From the NCBI RefSeq assembly GCF_023509015.1, contig NZ_CP094975.1, positions 3,651,501-3,715,500 on the forward strand: DNA of 64,000 bases, given 5' to 3'. The notes under the pieces are model-generated. The model was not told the origin of the DNA, ran no database searches, and saw only the letters and a list, made by a program, of their open reading frames with translations. This document shows positions 21,301 to 27,976 of this stretch, one piece after another (positions within the stretch are counted from its first letter, which is position 1; each line of letters opens with the position of its first letter). The translations under genes and the position numbers were made by a program. The DNA comes from Pseudomonas abieticivorans. Lineage in GTDB: Bacteria > Pseudomonadota > Gammaproteobacteria > Pseudomonadales > Pseudomonadaceae.

Positions 21301-21416
21301 TGCGGGTATTGGCGGATGGTCAGCTTGCTGTACGCCTGGAACCCCAGCAACACGATCAGCAGGCTGATCACGCAGGCGAGCACCGGTCGGCGGATGAACG
21401 GGTCAGTAAAAGCCAT
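18387..21416 (-). CDS. mexW: RND efflux pump inner-membrane transporter, MexW-like
   Basis: The 1009-residue protein starts MAFTDPFIRRPVLACVISLL, with the 12-helix, two-porter-loop plan of HAE1-type RND pumps. Helix 4 contains VLAIGLVVDDAIVVVENIHR, which holds the paired Asp residues of the proton relay. TGAGAVSRFDIGTVIATGM is the C-terminal-half signature. It exports antibiotics and dyes across both membranes with the adaptor upstream and an outer-membrane channel; none is encoded nearby, so a shared channel such as OprM is likely. The name follows the inaA-mexWV-imelysin gene order recalled from P. aeruginosa. The adaptor stop lies 14 bases before this ATG. Confidence 0.85.
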   Translation of the reverse strand: MAFTDPFIRRPVLACVISLLIVLLGFQAYSKLTIRQYPQMENALITVTTAYPGANAETIQGYITQPLQQSLASAEGIDYMTSVSRQNFSVISIYARIGADSDRLFTELLAKANEVKNQLPQDAEDPVLSKEAADASALMYISFYSQQLNNPQITDYLSRVIQPKLATLPGMAQAEILGNQVFAMRLWLDPVKLAGYGLSANDVSDAVRRYNFLSAAGEVKGEYIVTSINATTELKSAEGFAAIPLKTDGDSRVLLGDVARVEMGAENYDTISSFNGTPSVYIGIKGTPGANPLDVIKEVRKVMPELEEQLPPNLKASIAYDATLFIQASINEVVKTLFEAVLIVIVVVFLFLGALRSVLIPVITIPLSMIGVLFFMQLMGYSINLLTLLAMVLAIGLVVDDAIVVVENIHRHIEEGKTPFDAAIEGAREIAMPVISMTVTLAAVYAPIGFLEGLTGALFKEFALTLAGAVIISGIVALTLSPMMCAVLLRHEQNPSGLAHRLDLIFDRLKRRYQKILHGTLNTRPVVVVFALIVLCLIPVLLKFTKSELAPDEDQGIIFMMATAPQPTNLNYMNAYTDEFQNIFKEFPEYYSSFQINGFNGVQTGIGGFLLKPWDERGKTQMQLLPQVQAKLSQISGLQIFGFNLPSLPGTGEGLPFAFVINTANDYESLLDVAQRIKARAEASGKFAFLDIDLAFDKPEVVVDIDRAKAAQMGVSMQELGGTLATLLGESEINRFTIDGRSYKVIAQVERAYRDNPEWLNQYYVRNNQNELLPLSTLITVTDRARPRQLNQFQQLNSAIIQGFPIVSIGEAVETVRQIAAQEAPAGFGFDYASSARQYVQEGNALWVTFGLALAIIFLVLAAQFESFRDPLVILVTVPLSICGALIPLFLGLSSMNIYTQVGLVTLIGLISKHGILIVEFANQLRRDKGLNAREAVEQAAAIRLRPVLMTTAAMVFGMVPLIFATGAGAVSRFDIGTVIATGMSVGTLFTLFVLPCVYTLLAKPDKVA

Positions 21417-21430
21417 GTTCGTTTCCTTGA

Positions 21431-22579
21431 TCAGTCGGCGTGCGGCGGGCTGGGCTGTTCGTCCTGGGTTTTGTCAGGGCTGATGGCGATGTGGGCGCCG
21501 TTGGTGAGTTTCAGTTGCCCGGCAGTGACCACCTGTTCGTCGGCCTTCAGGCCCTTGCTGATCACCACCACGCCATCGCGGCGCTCGCCGGTTTCAATGA
21601 AGCGGCGCTCGGCAATCAACTTGGGCTGGCCCTGGGCGTCCTTCTCGACGCTGCCATCCTTGGCTTTTTGCTCGCTGGCCACGTACAGCGAATTGCCGTA
21701 CAGGGTGTAGGTAATCGCGCTTTCGGGTACCACCACCTCGACCTTGGGGTTGGGCAGCAGCACTTGCAGGTTAGTGAACATGCCGGGCAGCAGTTTGTTG
21801 TCCGGGTTGGCCAGGGTGGCGCGCACCTGCACATTGCGCGTGGTGTCCTCGACCTTGGGGTTGATCGCGCTGACGCGACCCTGGAAGGTTTCGCCCGGAT
21901 ACGCCGCCACGCTGACCTGCACCGCCTGGCCCAGCGCGATGCGCGGGATGGCTTGCTCGGCCAGGAAGAAGTCGACGTACAGGCCGCTGAGGTCTTGCAG
22001 AGTGGCGATGACCGTGCCGCTGGCCAGGTAGTCGCCGACGTCGACCTTGCGGATGCCGATGGTGCCGTTGAACGGCGCGACGATGGTTTTCTTCGCCAGG
22101 GAGGCCTTGAGTTGCGCGACCACGGCCTTGTTTTTCAGGAACACGGCGTTCAAGCGATCGTATTCGCCCTTGGAAATGGCCTGGCTGCCGATCAGTTGCG
22201 AGCCGCGACCGAAGTCGACCTGGGCCAGGCCCAGGTCGGCCTGGGCGGTGCCCAGAAGCGCGGTCTCGACGTCGCTGTCCAGTTGCAGCAAGACCTGGCC
22301 GGCCTTGACCTTCTGCCCGGATTCAAACTGCAGCGTCTTGACCGTGCCGGCCACTTCCAGGCTCAGGTTGATCCCTTGCAGCGCTTTCAGGCTGCCCACC
22401 GCCGGGATGCGGTTTTGCCAGCTGAGTTCACGCGCCGGCGCCACCGCCACGTTGACGGCAGGCTTGGGGGCGGAAAACATCTGGATTTGCTGGTAGACGG
22501 AATACGCCTTGTAGCCCCCCAGGGCGAGCACGACCAACAGGACAACACCCAACATGATCAGCATGCGGCGGCGCAGCAT
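21431..22579 (-). CDS. mexV: RND efflux periplasmic adaptor (membrane fusion protein), MexV-like
   Basis: The 382-residue protein begins with one membrane helix (MLIMLGVVLLVVLALGGYKAY), then the split lipoyl motif: VGSLKALQGINLSLEVAGTV and VKAGQVLLQLDSD before an alpha-helical hairpin, and IVAPFNGTIGIRKVDVGDY after it. The beta-barrel part contains NVQVRATLANPDNKLLPGM, the family signature. It bridges MexW to the outer-membrane channel. It lacks a lipobox Cys, so the N-terminal helix probably anchors it. It is first in a two-gene leftward operon with mexW. Confidence 0.87.
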   Translation of the reverse strand: MLRRRMLIMLGVVLLVVLALGGYKAYSVYQQIQMFSAPKPAVNVAVAPARELSWQNRIPAVGSLKALQGINLSLEVAGTVKTLQFESGQKVKAGQVLLQLDSDVETALLGTAQADLGLAQVDFGRGSQLIGSQAISKGEYDRLNAVFLKNKAVVAQLKASLAKKTIVAPFNGTIGIRKVDVGDYLASGTVIATLQDLSGLYVDFFLAEQAIPRIALGQAVQVSVAAYPGETFQGRVSAINPKVEDTTRNVQVRATLANPDNKLLPGMFTNLQVLLPNPKVEVVVPESAITYTLYGNSLYVASEQKAKDGSVEKDAQGQPKLIAERRFIETGERRDGVVVISKGLKADEQVVTAGQLKLTNGAHIAISPDKTQDEQPSPPHAD

Positions 22580-22702
22580 ATTCCGGTTCCTTGGAAGTGA
22601 GATGAAAAGCAGGTCAGCACATTATTCCTGCAGCGAAAACGATGCCAATGTGCTGTGTTGCTGGATATTACCCGGTTGTTTTTAAAGTGCCATTAAGCGG
22701 CA

Positions 22703-23782
22703 TCAAATCAGATACAAATGGTTGTCCCACAAGCCCGAGGGCAGGTTCAGCGGCTGGCTGGCCAACGCTGGCTTACGGCAATCATAGTAGCGGCAGCGGC
22801 CTTGCCCTGAGGTCACCACGAAGCCGTCGGCCACCGCACCCACGCCGGCACAATCGGGCATCGACGCATCCAGGCGCACGGCACCGCTGTCCATGTCCCA
22901 GATGAAGAAGCGGTTGGCCCGCGGTGCCGTCAGGGCCACCAGGCGCAGTTCGCTGTGCACGGCAACGCTGGCAGTGTAGTGGGCCATGGACTGCAACTGC
23001 TGTTCGGCCAGCGCAAAGGGTTCGAACGCCTGCCCCGGCCGCTTGATCGCCAGCAACTCGGCGGTTTCATCGCTCGGCCCCATGAATTGCTGGCAGGCCA
23101 GCACGGTGCCGTCGTCGGCGATCGCCAGGTGGCGCACGCTGTTCATCTGCTGGGCGAGGGTTTCCTTGCTCAGCAGGCGACCGTCGCGCTGCATCAGCAC
23201 CAGGCTCGGCTCCATGGCGTTGAGGTTCATCTCCACGCGGCTTTCGGCTTCGGTACGAATCCCGCCGTTGGCCACCACCAGGGTTTCGCCGTCGGGCAAC
23301 CAGGCCAATTCGTGGGGGCCGATGCCGTGGGTGGGTAGCTCATCGGTCCAGGTGAGCTGCTCGCCCTCGAAGCGGTAAACCCCGAGCAGGCCGCGGCCGG
23401 GGTCGCGGGTGTCATTCTCGGTGGCGTACAGCCATTCACCGCTGTGATGAATGACCGCGTGGCCGTAGAAGTGCCGGTTAGGGCGCGAGGCGATGGTTTG
23501 CAGCAAGCGGCCGTCGCGCAGGTCCAGCAGGTAGCTTTCGGTGCCGGGCCGGCGCGCCACGAACAGGGCGATGGCTTGCGTTGGGTGGTGGATGATGGCG
23601 TGGCAGCGCTGGCCGACCTCGGTGGCGAATACCTGCGTGCCGTCTAGCCGGTAGCCGACGGCGTAGTGCCGGCCCTCGGCATCGTCGCGGGCCGAAAGCA
23701 GCAACGGGCTGCGGCCTCGGGCCTTGAACAGGGTCCAGTTGGAAACGTGCAGTGCGCCTAGAAGTCGCTCAGCCCAGCTCAT
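22703..23782 (-). CDS. DUF1513 protein, iron-transport locus accessory protein
   Basis: The 359-residue protein looks like a seven-bladed beta-propeller: repeated blades include HAIIHHPTQAIALFVARRP, GEWLYATEND, and GPHELAWLPDGETLVVANGG (shown in parts). The family is usually encoded next to imelysin and di-heme oxidase-like genes, as here, and is presumed to take part in periplasmic iron handling; no activity is proven. No classical Tat signal is evident at this start (MSWAERLLGALHVSNWTLF). It starts 2 bases after the stop of the upstream imelysin gene, so it is the last gene of that operon. Confidence 0.8.
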   Translation of the reverse strand: MSWAERLLGALHVSNWTLFKARGRSPLLLSARDDAEGRHYAVGYRLDGTQVFATEVGQRCHAIIHHPTQAIALFVARRPGTESYLLDLRDGRLLQTIASRPNRHFYGHAVIHHSGEWLYATENDTRDPGRGLLGVYRFEGEQLTWTDELPTHGIGPHELAWLPDGETLVVANGGIRTEAESRVEMNLNAMEPSLVLMQRDGRLLSKETLAQQMNSVRHLAIADDGTVLACQQFMGPSDETAELLAIKRPGQAFEPFALAEQQLQSMAHYTASVAVHSELRLVALTAPRANRFFIWDMDSGAVRLDASMPDCAGVGAVADGFVVTSGQGRCRYYDCRKPALASQPLNLPSGLWDNHLYLI

Positions 23783-23784
23783 GA

Positions 23785-24849
23785 TCAGTCACCGTCGTTG
23801 GCGTTGAAGCCCAGTTGAATGCCCAGCGCCTTGGCCAGTTCACCCTCGTGCAGGCGGTGCACCACGTTCAGGCTGTCGTACAGGGCGTCCAGTTGTTTGC
23901 GCCCGGCGTCATCGCTCAACAGGTCGGTGAGGGTGCGCTGGTTGGCGGCGAACAGTTTGAGCGAGGCGGCGTAGGCGGCATCGATCTTGTCGGCCAAGGG
24001 CTTCTGACTGCTGGGCAACAGGCCGCGCAGGCCCTTGTTGTCGACGCCATCCCAGACCGCTTCGGCAGCGGTCAGGCTGGCCTCCAGGCTTTTGAGCGAA
24101 CCTTCGCTGCGCCAGGCTTCGGCCTGCAGCGGCTGGGCGATGCCCTTGCTCTGGCGACCCATGGGCGTGCCGAGCTTTTTCTTCAAGGTGTCCAGGGCGG
24201 TGACCTGTGCACGCAGCAGGTCGGCAATGGCCTCGTGGGAATCGGCGTAACGCTGGTTGGGGAACTTGGTCATCTGCGCGAGCATGCCGTCCTGGGTGTT
24301 CCAGGCCTTGAGGATCTCCTCGGCCAGGGTTTTTTGCCGTTCGCCAATGGCGGTCAACAGCGGGCAGTAACGGGCTTTCTGGGTGTCGTCGGCCAGGCCC
24401 ACGCGCTGATCGAACAGGATGTACTCGTAGGCCGACAGGCCTTGCACCACGACGCTGGACTTGGCCAGGGAGGCGGCGTCTACCGGGGTATCGGCACTGA
24501 TCAGTTGCTCGACCTGGCGGCCGACCAGGTTCTTTTTGTCAGGCCAGAACTGCACCTGCCAGGCACGGTTGCCCTCGGCCAGCGGGCCGATCAGCAGCGG
24601 TTGCAGTTCGGCCCAGGCGCGTTGCGCGTGCAGGAAGTCGGCGCGGGCGGTGTCCAGGTCTTCTTTGCCCTGGCAGTAGGCCAGGGCGCTGACCGCCAAC
24701 TGGCGATCGGCTTCAACCCAGCGGCTGTAGGTCGGCAGGATGACTTGCTTGGCGATGGCCGCGCTGGTCACCGCCTGCGGGTCTTGCGGCGAGCAGGCGC
24801 CCAGGGCGAGTGCAGCGAGGCTGGTGAACAGCAACTTGGGACGGAACAT
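23785..24849 (-). CDS. Imelysin family lipoprotein
   Basis: The 354-residue protein has a lipobox (MFRPKLLFTSLAALALGAC, Cys19) and a single imelysin/insulin-peptidase M75 domain. Residues include HAQRAWAELQPLLIGPLAEG, where the HxxE-like motif of canonical imelysins is altered, and LSAYEYILFDQ and DSHEAIADLL. Imelysin-like proteins bind or deliver iron in the periplasm rather than acting as proteases. It sits between the di-heme oxidase-like gene (15 bases upstream) and the DUF1513 gene. Confidence 0.85.
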   Translation of the reverse strand: MFRPKLLFTSLAALALGACSPQDPQAVTSAAIAKQVILPTYSRWVEADRQLAVSALAYCQGKEDLDTARADFLHAQRAWAELQPLLIGPLAEGNRAWQVQFWPDKKNLVGRQVEQLISADTPVDAASLAKSSVVVQGLSAYEYILFDQRVGLADDTQKARYCPLLTAIGERQKTLAEEILKAWNTQDGMLAQMTKFPNQRYADSHEAIADLLRAQVTALDTLKKKLGTPMGRQSKGIAQPLQAEAWRSEGSLKSLEASLTAAEAVWDGVDNKGLRGLLPSSQKPLADKIDAAYAASLKLFAANQRTLTDLLSDDAGRKQLDALYDSLNVVHRLHEGELAKALGIQLGFNANDGD

Positions 24850-24864
24850 GGAGGGCTCCCCGGT

Positions 24865-26292
24865 CTATAAAGAATTCAAAAAGGCCAGCAACGCATTGCG
24901 CTGCTCGGCGTTAAAACTTAGTACCTGTCGTTGTGCCGCCTGGGCTTCGCCGCCGTGCCAGAGCACGGCTTCGAGCAGGTTGCGGGCACGGCCGTCGTGC
25001 AGGAACTGGCTGTGGCCGCTGACGGTTTCGGACAGGCCGATCCCCCACAGCGGCGTGGTGCGCCAGTCCTGGCCACCGGCCTTGAATTCGCTGCGATTAT
25101 CCGCAAGCCCCGGGCCCATGTCATGCAACAACAGGTCGCTGTAGGGGCGAATCAGCTGGTTGGCCAGTTCCGGCTCCGTGCTATTGACGGCGGTGGTGAA
25201 CTGCGGCGTGTGGCACGCCTGGCAACCGGCCTGGTAGAACAGGTTCTTGCCGGCCAGTACTTGCGCTGCGTTCACGTCACGGCGGGCCGGCACGCCCAGG
25301 TTGCGGGTGTAGAAGGTCACCAGGCGCAGGATGTTATCACTGACTTCAGGCTCACCGTTCGGGCCATTGCCGTTGGGGGCCGCCAGGCACGCGGTCTGGG
25401 CGGCGGTGCACTCGTCATGGTCAAGCAGGCTTGTGGTCAGGCCCATGTCACCGGAGAAGGCATGCACGTTCTGCTGGTTGAGGTTCGGTTGCCCGGCTTT
25501 CCAGCCAAAGCGGCCCAGCACTGTTTTGCCTTGGGCGTCGTCCCATACGTAGTTGGGCCGGCCCTGGATACCTGGGAACTGTTTGGCCTGTTGCGCGGCG
25601 TTGGTCAGCAGGTCTGCCTCGGCAATGGCTTCCAGCAGGCCCAGGCCGATCATGGGCGGCGCGACACGGGCGGAAAACCGCGTGTCCGGGTGCATCGGCC
25701 CGTAGCCGAGCTGGGTGATCTGCAAGTGCGGTTGGCGCAGTTGCACCACGGTGCCGTCGTCGAACGTTACCGGCACAGGGGTGTAGTCGACGCGCACCTT
25801 GCCTTCGGGCGCTACGCCGGGGACGGCCATGTCTTGCAACTGCGTGCCATACACAGGCTCCGGTACCACGCCCAGCCGCTCGATTTCCCGGGCATAGGCC
25901 GGCGCATCGGGCAGGGACAGGCGCACCAGCATCGATACCGCATTGTTTGCATCGGCTTCAGGCGGATGACCTCGGCCATCTTTTACGTGGCAGTTCTGGC
26001 ACGCATTGGTATTGAACAGCGGGCCCAGGCCGTCACGCGCGGTGGTGGTGGACGGTGCAATCACCCAGGGGCTGCGGAAAAAGCTGTTGCCCACGCTGAA
26101 GTCCAGCCGGCGCTCGGCCGACAGGTTGGCCGAGGGCAAGGCAAAGGCGTTCTGGTCACTGCGCTTGACCGTCGCGCTGCCGGCACTTTGCGCTTCGCCG
26201 GGTTCGGCCTTGGTAAAGCGCGGAGCCTCGTCGCAGCCTGCCAGGCACGCGGCCAGCAACAGGGCTGTGTAACGGACAGGCGACAAGAGCAT
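24865..26292 (-). CDS. Di-heme oxidoreductase (putative thiol oxidoreductase, DHOR family) lipoprotein
   Basis: The 475-residue protein has a lipobox (LLLAACLAGC) and two heme-attachment sites: NACQNCHVKDG near residue 100 and AGCQACHTPQF near 362. The C-terminal part has DMGPGLADNRSEF and TTPLWGIGLSETV, typical of DHOR-family cytochromes related to MauG and cytochrome c peroxidases. It may oxidise ferrous iron or a thiol in the periplasm to support the imelysins. GATAAT-rich sequence at 26353-26369 upstream resembles half of a Fur site, but the match is weak. It heads the three-gene unit that ends with DUF1513. Confidence 0.86.
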   Translation of the reverse strand: MLLSPVRYTALLLAACLAGCDEAPRFTKAEPGEAQSAGSATVKRSDQNAFALPSANLSAERRLDFSVGNSFFRSPWVIAPSTTTARDGLGPLFNTNACQNCHVKDGRGHPPEADANNAVSMLVRLSLPDAPAYAREIERLGVVPEPVYGTQLQDMAVPGVAPEGKVRVDYTPVPVTFDDGTVVQLRQPHLQITQLGYGPMHPDTRFSARVAPPMIGLGLLEAIAEADLLTNAAQQAKQFPGIQGRPNYVWDDAQGKTVLGRFGWKAGQPNLNQQNVHAFSGDMGLTTSLLDHDECTAAQTACLAAPNGNGPNGEPEVSDNILRLVTFYTRNLGVPARRDVNAAQVLAGKNLFYQAGCQACHTPQFTTAVNSTEPELANQLIRPYSDLLLHDMGPGLADNRSEFKAGGQDWRTTPLWGIGLSETVSGHSQFLHDGRARNLLEAVLWHGGEAQAAQRQVLSFNAEQRNALLAFLNSL

Positions 26293-26434
26293 CGAAGTTC
26301 CCGACAGGCAAGTGAAAACGGGCGTGCAAGCTTATCAGGGGGAGGGGGGTTTGAATAAGAGGAATTATCGTTTGTCACATTTGGTTGCAGTTGGGTGGGG
26401 CGCGGTGTGTTTGTGGAGGGGCAAACGCCTTGGC

Positions 26435-26463
26435 AAAAAAAACGGCCCGAAGGCCGTTTTTTA
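26435..26463 (-). terminator. Rho-independent terminator after the first imelysin gene
   Basis: On the minus strand AACGGCC and GGCCGTT pair around TTCG, then an eight-T run follows. It separates the icmP-like gene from the di-heme oxidase-like operon. Confidence 0.88.
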
Positions 26464-26474
26464 GTACCGATCAA

Positions 26475-27824
26475 TCAGAACTCGTGGTCTGCATTGTCCG
26501 GGTTCAGGTCGGTAATGCCCAGCTTGCCTGCCGCCTGCTCGATCGCACCGGTCTGCTTGACCAGGGAGGCGATGGCGTCACGCACGATCTGGTTGCCTGC
26601 GGTGTTGCCGGCAGCGATCAGTTGGTCGTAGTGCTCGCCTTTGGCGGCATGGTCGACCATGACCTGGATCTTGGCTTCGGTGGCGGCCAGATCAGCCTTC
26701 AGGGTTTCGTCGGTGGCCGGGTCGGCTTTTGCTACCAGCGAGGACAGGCTCGGGCCGGTCATCTTGGTGCCGTCGACGCGGGTGTACTCGCCCAGGTAAA
26801 CGTTGCGGATGCCCTTGGCGTCATAGAAGTGCGAGTTGTGGGTGTTGTCGCTGAAGCAGTCCTGCTCGTCTTCCGGCGAGTTGGCCTCCAACGATACCTT
26901 CATGCGCTCGCCCGCCAGTTCGCCCAGCGACAGGCTGCCCATGCCGAACAGCATCTTGCGCAGGCCGCTGTCCACGGGCTCCGCTTCCAGGGTGGCGCGG
27001 TAGTTGTCGGCCACGTTGGGCTTCCAGTTGCCGACCATCTCTTCCAGGTCGCTGACCAGCAGGTCGGTGACGGCCTTGAGGTAGGCCCGGCGGCGGTCGT
27101 TGTGGCCACCGGTGGCACCGGCGCCTTCGACGTAATCGGATGCTGGGCGGTTGCCGGCGCCTGGGCCGGTACCGTTGAGGTCCTGGCCCCACAGCAGGAA
27201 TTCGATGGCATGGTAACCGGTGGCGACGTTGGCCTCCGAGCCACCCAGTTCATTGAGGCTGGCGAGCTTCTCGGGGGTGATGTCTTTTACGTCGACCTTG
27301 TCTTCGCCGATCTGGATCTGGGTGTTGGCGATGATGTTGGCGCTGGCGCCCGGGTTACCCAGGGCCGGCTCGTAGCTCTTGTCGACGTAGTCGATCAGGC
27401 CTTCGTCCAGAGGCCAGGCGTTCACTTGGCCTTCCCAGTCGTCGATGATGGTGTTGCCGAAGCGGAACACTTCGCTCTGCAGGTACGGCACGCGCGCGGC
27501 AACCCAGGCCTGGCGGGCGGCTTTCAGGGTTTGGTCGTTCGGGTTGGCCAGGAACGTATCGATCGCAGTACGCAGGGTTTTGGCAGTGGATTCGGCATCG
27601 CTGTACACCGCGAATACCATCTCGGCGTAATGCCCGACCACGGCCTTGGCAGCGGTCTGGTCAAGCACGCCGGTGCTCGGGTTGGCGGGGGTTGCAGCGG
27701 CCGCGGCCGCGGGTGCCGGGGTCGGCGCCTGGGCACTGGCCGCCTTGTCCTTGTCATCGCCGCAACCAGCGAGAGAGATGGCAATGGCCAGCAGACTGGC
27801 GGTGGCCAGAGGCATACGAATCAT
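26475..27824 (-). CDS. icmP: Imelysin family lipoprotein, IcmP/IrpA-like
   Basis: The 449-residue protein starts MIRMPLATASLLAIAISLAGCG (lipobox LAGC) and then an Ala/Pro-rich linker. The imelysin domain carries GYHAIEFLLWGQD, the GxHAIEFLL... signature of active imelysin-type iron-binding folds. RQAWVAARVPYLQSEVFRFG and HNSHFYDAKGIRNVYLG fit IrpA/IcmP. The P. aeruginosa relative was described as an insulin-cleaving metalloproteinase, but iron binding is the better supported role. I use ATG 27824, which has GCAGGA upstream and begins the signal; a start 78 bases further upstream would ruin it. A Fur-like operator overlaps its promoter. Confidence 0.85.
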   Translation of the reverse strand: MIRMPLATASLLAIAISLAGCGDDKDKAASAQAPTPAPAAAAAATPANPSTGVLDQTAAKAVVGHYAEMVFAVYSDAESTAKTLRTAIDTFLANPNDQTLKAARQAWVAARVPYLQSEVFRFGNTIIDDWEGQVNAWPLDEGLIDYVDKSYEPALGNPGASANIIANTQIQIGEDKVDVKDITPEKLASLNELGGSEANVATGYHAIEFLLWGQDLNGTGPGAGNRPASDYVEGAGATGGHNDRRRAYLKAVTDLLVSDLEEMVGNWKPNVADNYRATLEAEPVDSGLRKMLFGMGSLSLGELAGERMKVSLEANSPEDEQDCFSDNTHNSHFYDAKGIRNVYLGEYTRVDGTKMTGPSLSSLVAKADPATDETLKADLAATEAKIQVMVDHAAKGEHYDQLIAAGNTAGNQIVRDAIASLVKQTGAIEQAAGKLGITDLNPDNADHEF

Positions 27825-27882
27825 GGCGAAATCCTGCGTCGAGAGGTTGATCAGGCGTGCGTCGTGCACGCAAAGCAGCGAC

Positions 27883-27912
27883 ATAATGCGAAAGATTTGC
27901 ATTTTCTGTAAA
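27883..27912 (-). promoter_or_regulatory. Promoter with overlapping Fur-box-like operator, upstream of the imelysin gene
   Basis: Read on the minus strand: TTTACA (27912-27907), an 18-base spacer, then CATTAT (27888-27883). Between and over these lies the 19-bp imperfect palindrome AATGCAAATCTTTCGCATT (27903-27885), which resembles Pseudomonas Fur sites of the GCAAAT...TCGCATT form. Fur binding here would block the -35/-10 region when iron is plentiful. Confidence 0.55.
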
Positions 27913-27976
27913 GGGAATAGATGAAAAACCTTTCATCTGGGGTTACAAGATGTTTCACGGGGCAAGGCGCGATGGC

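Noticed and set aside
26353..26369. Second Fur box ahead of the di-heme oxidase-like gene
   Set aside because: GATAATTCCTCTTATTC matches only about 10 of 19 consensus positions, so I mention it in the gene entry but do not list it as a site.
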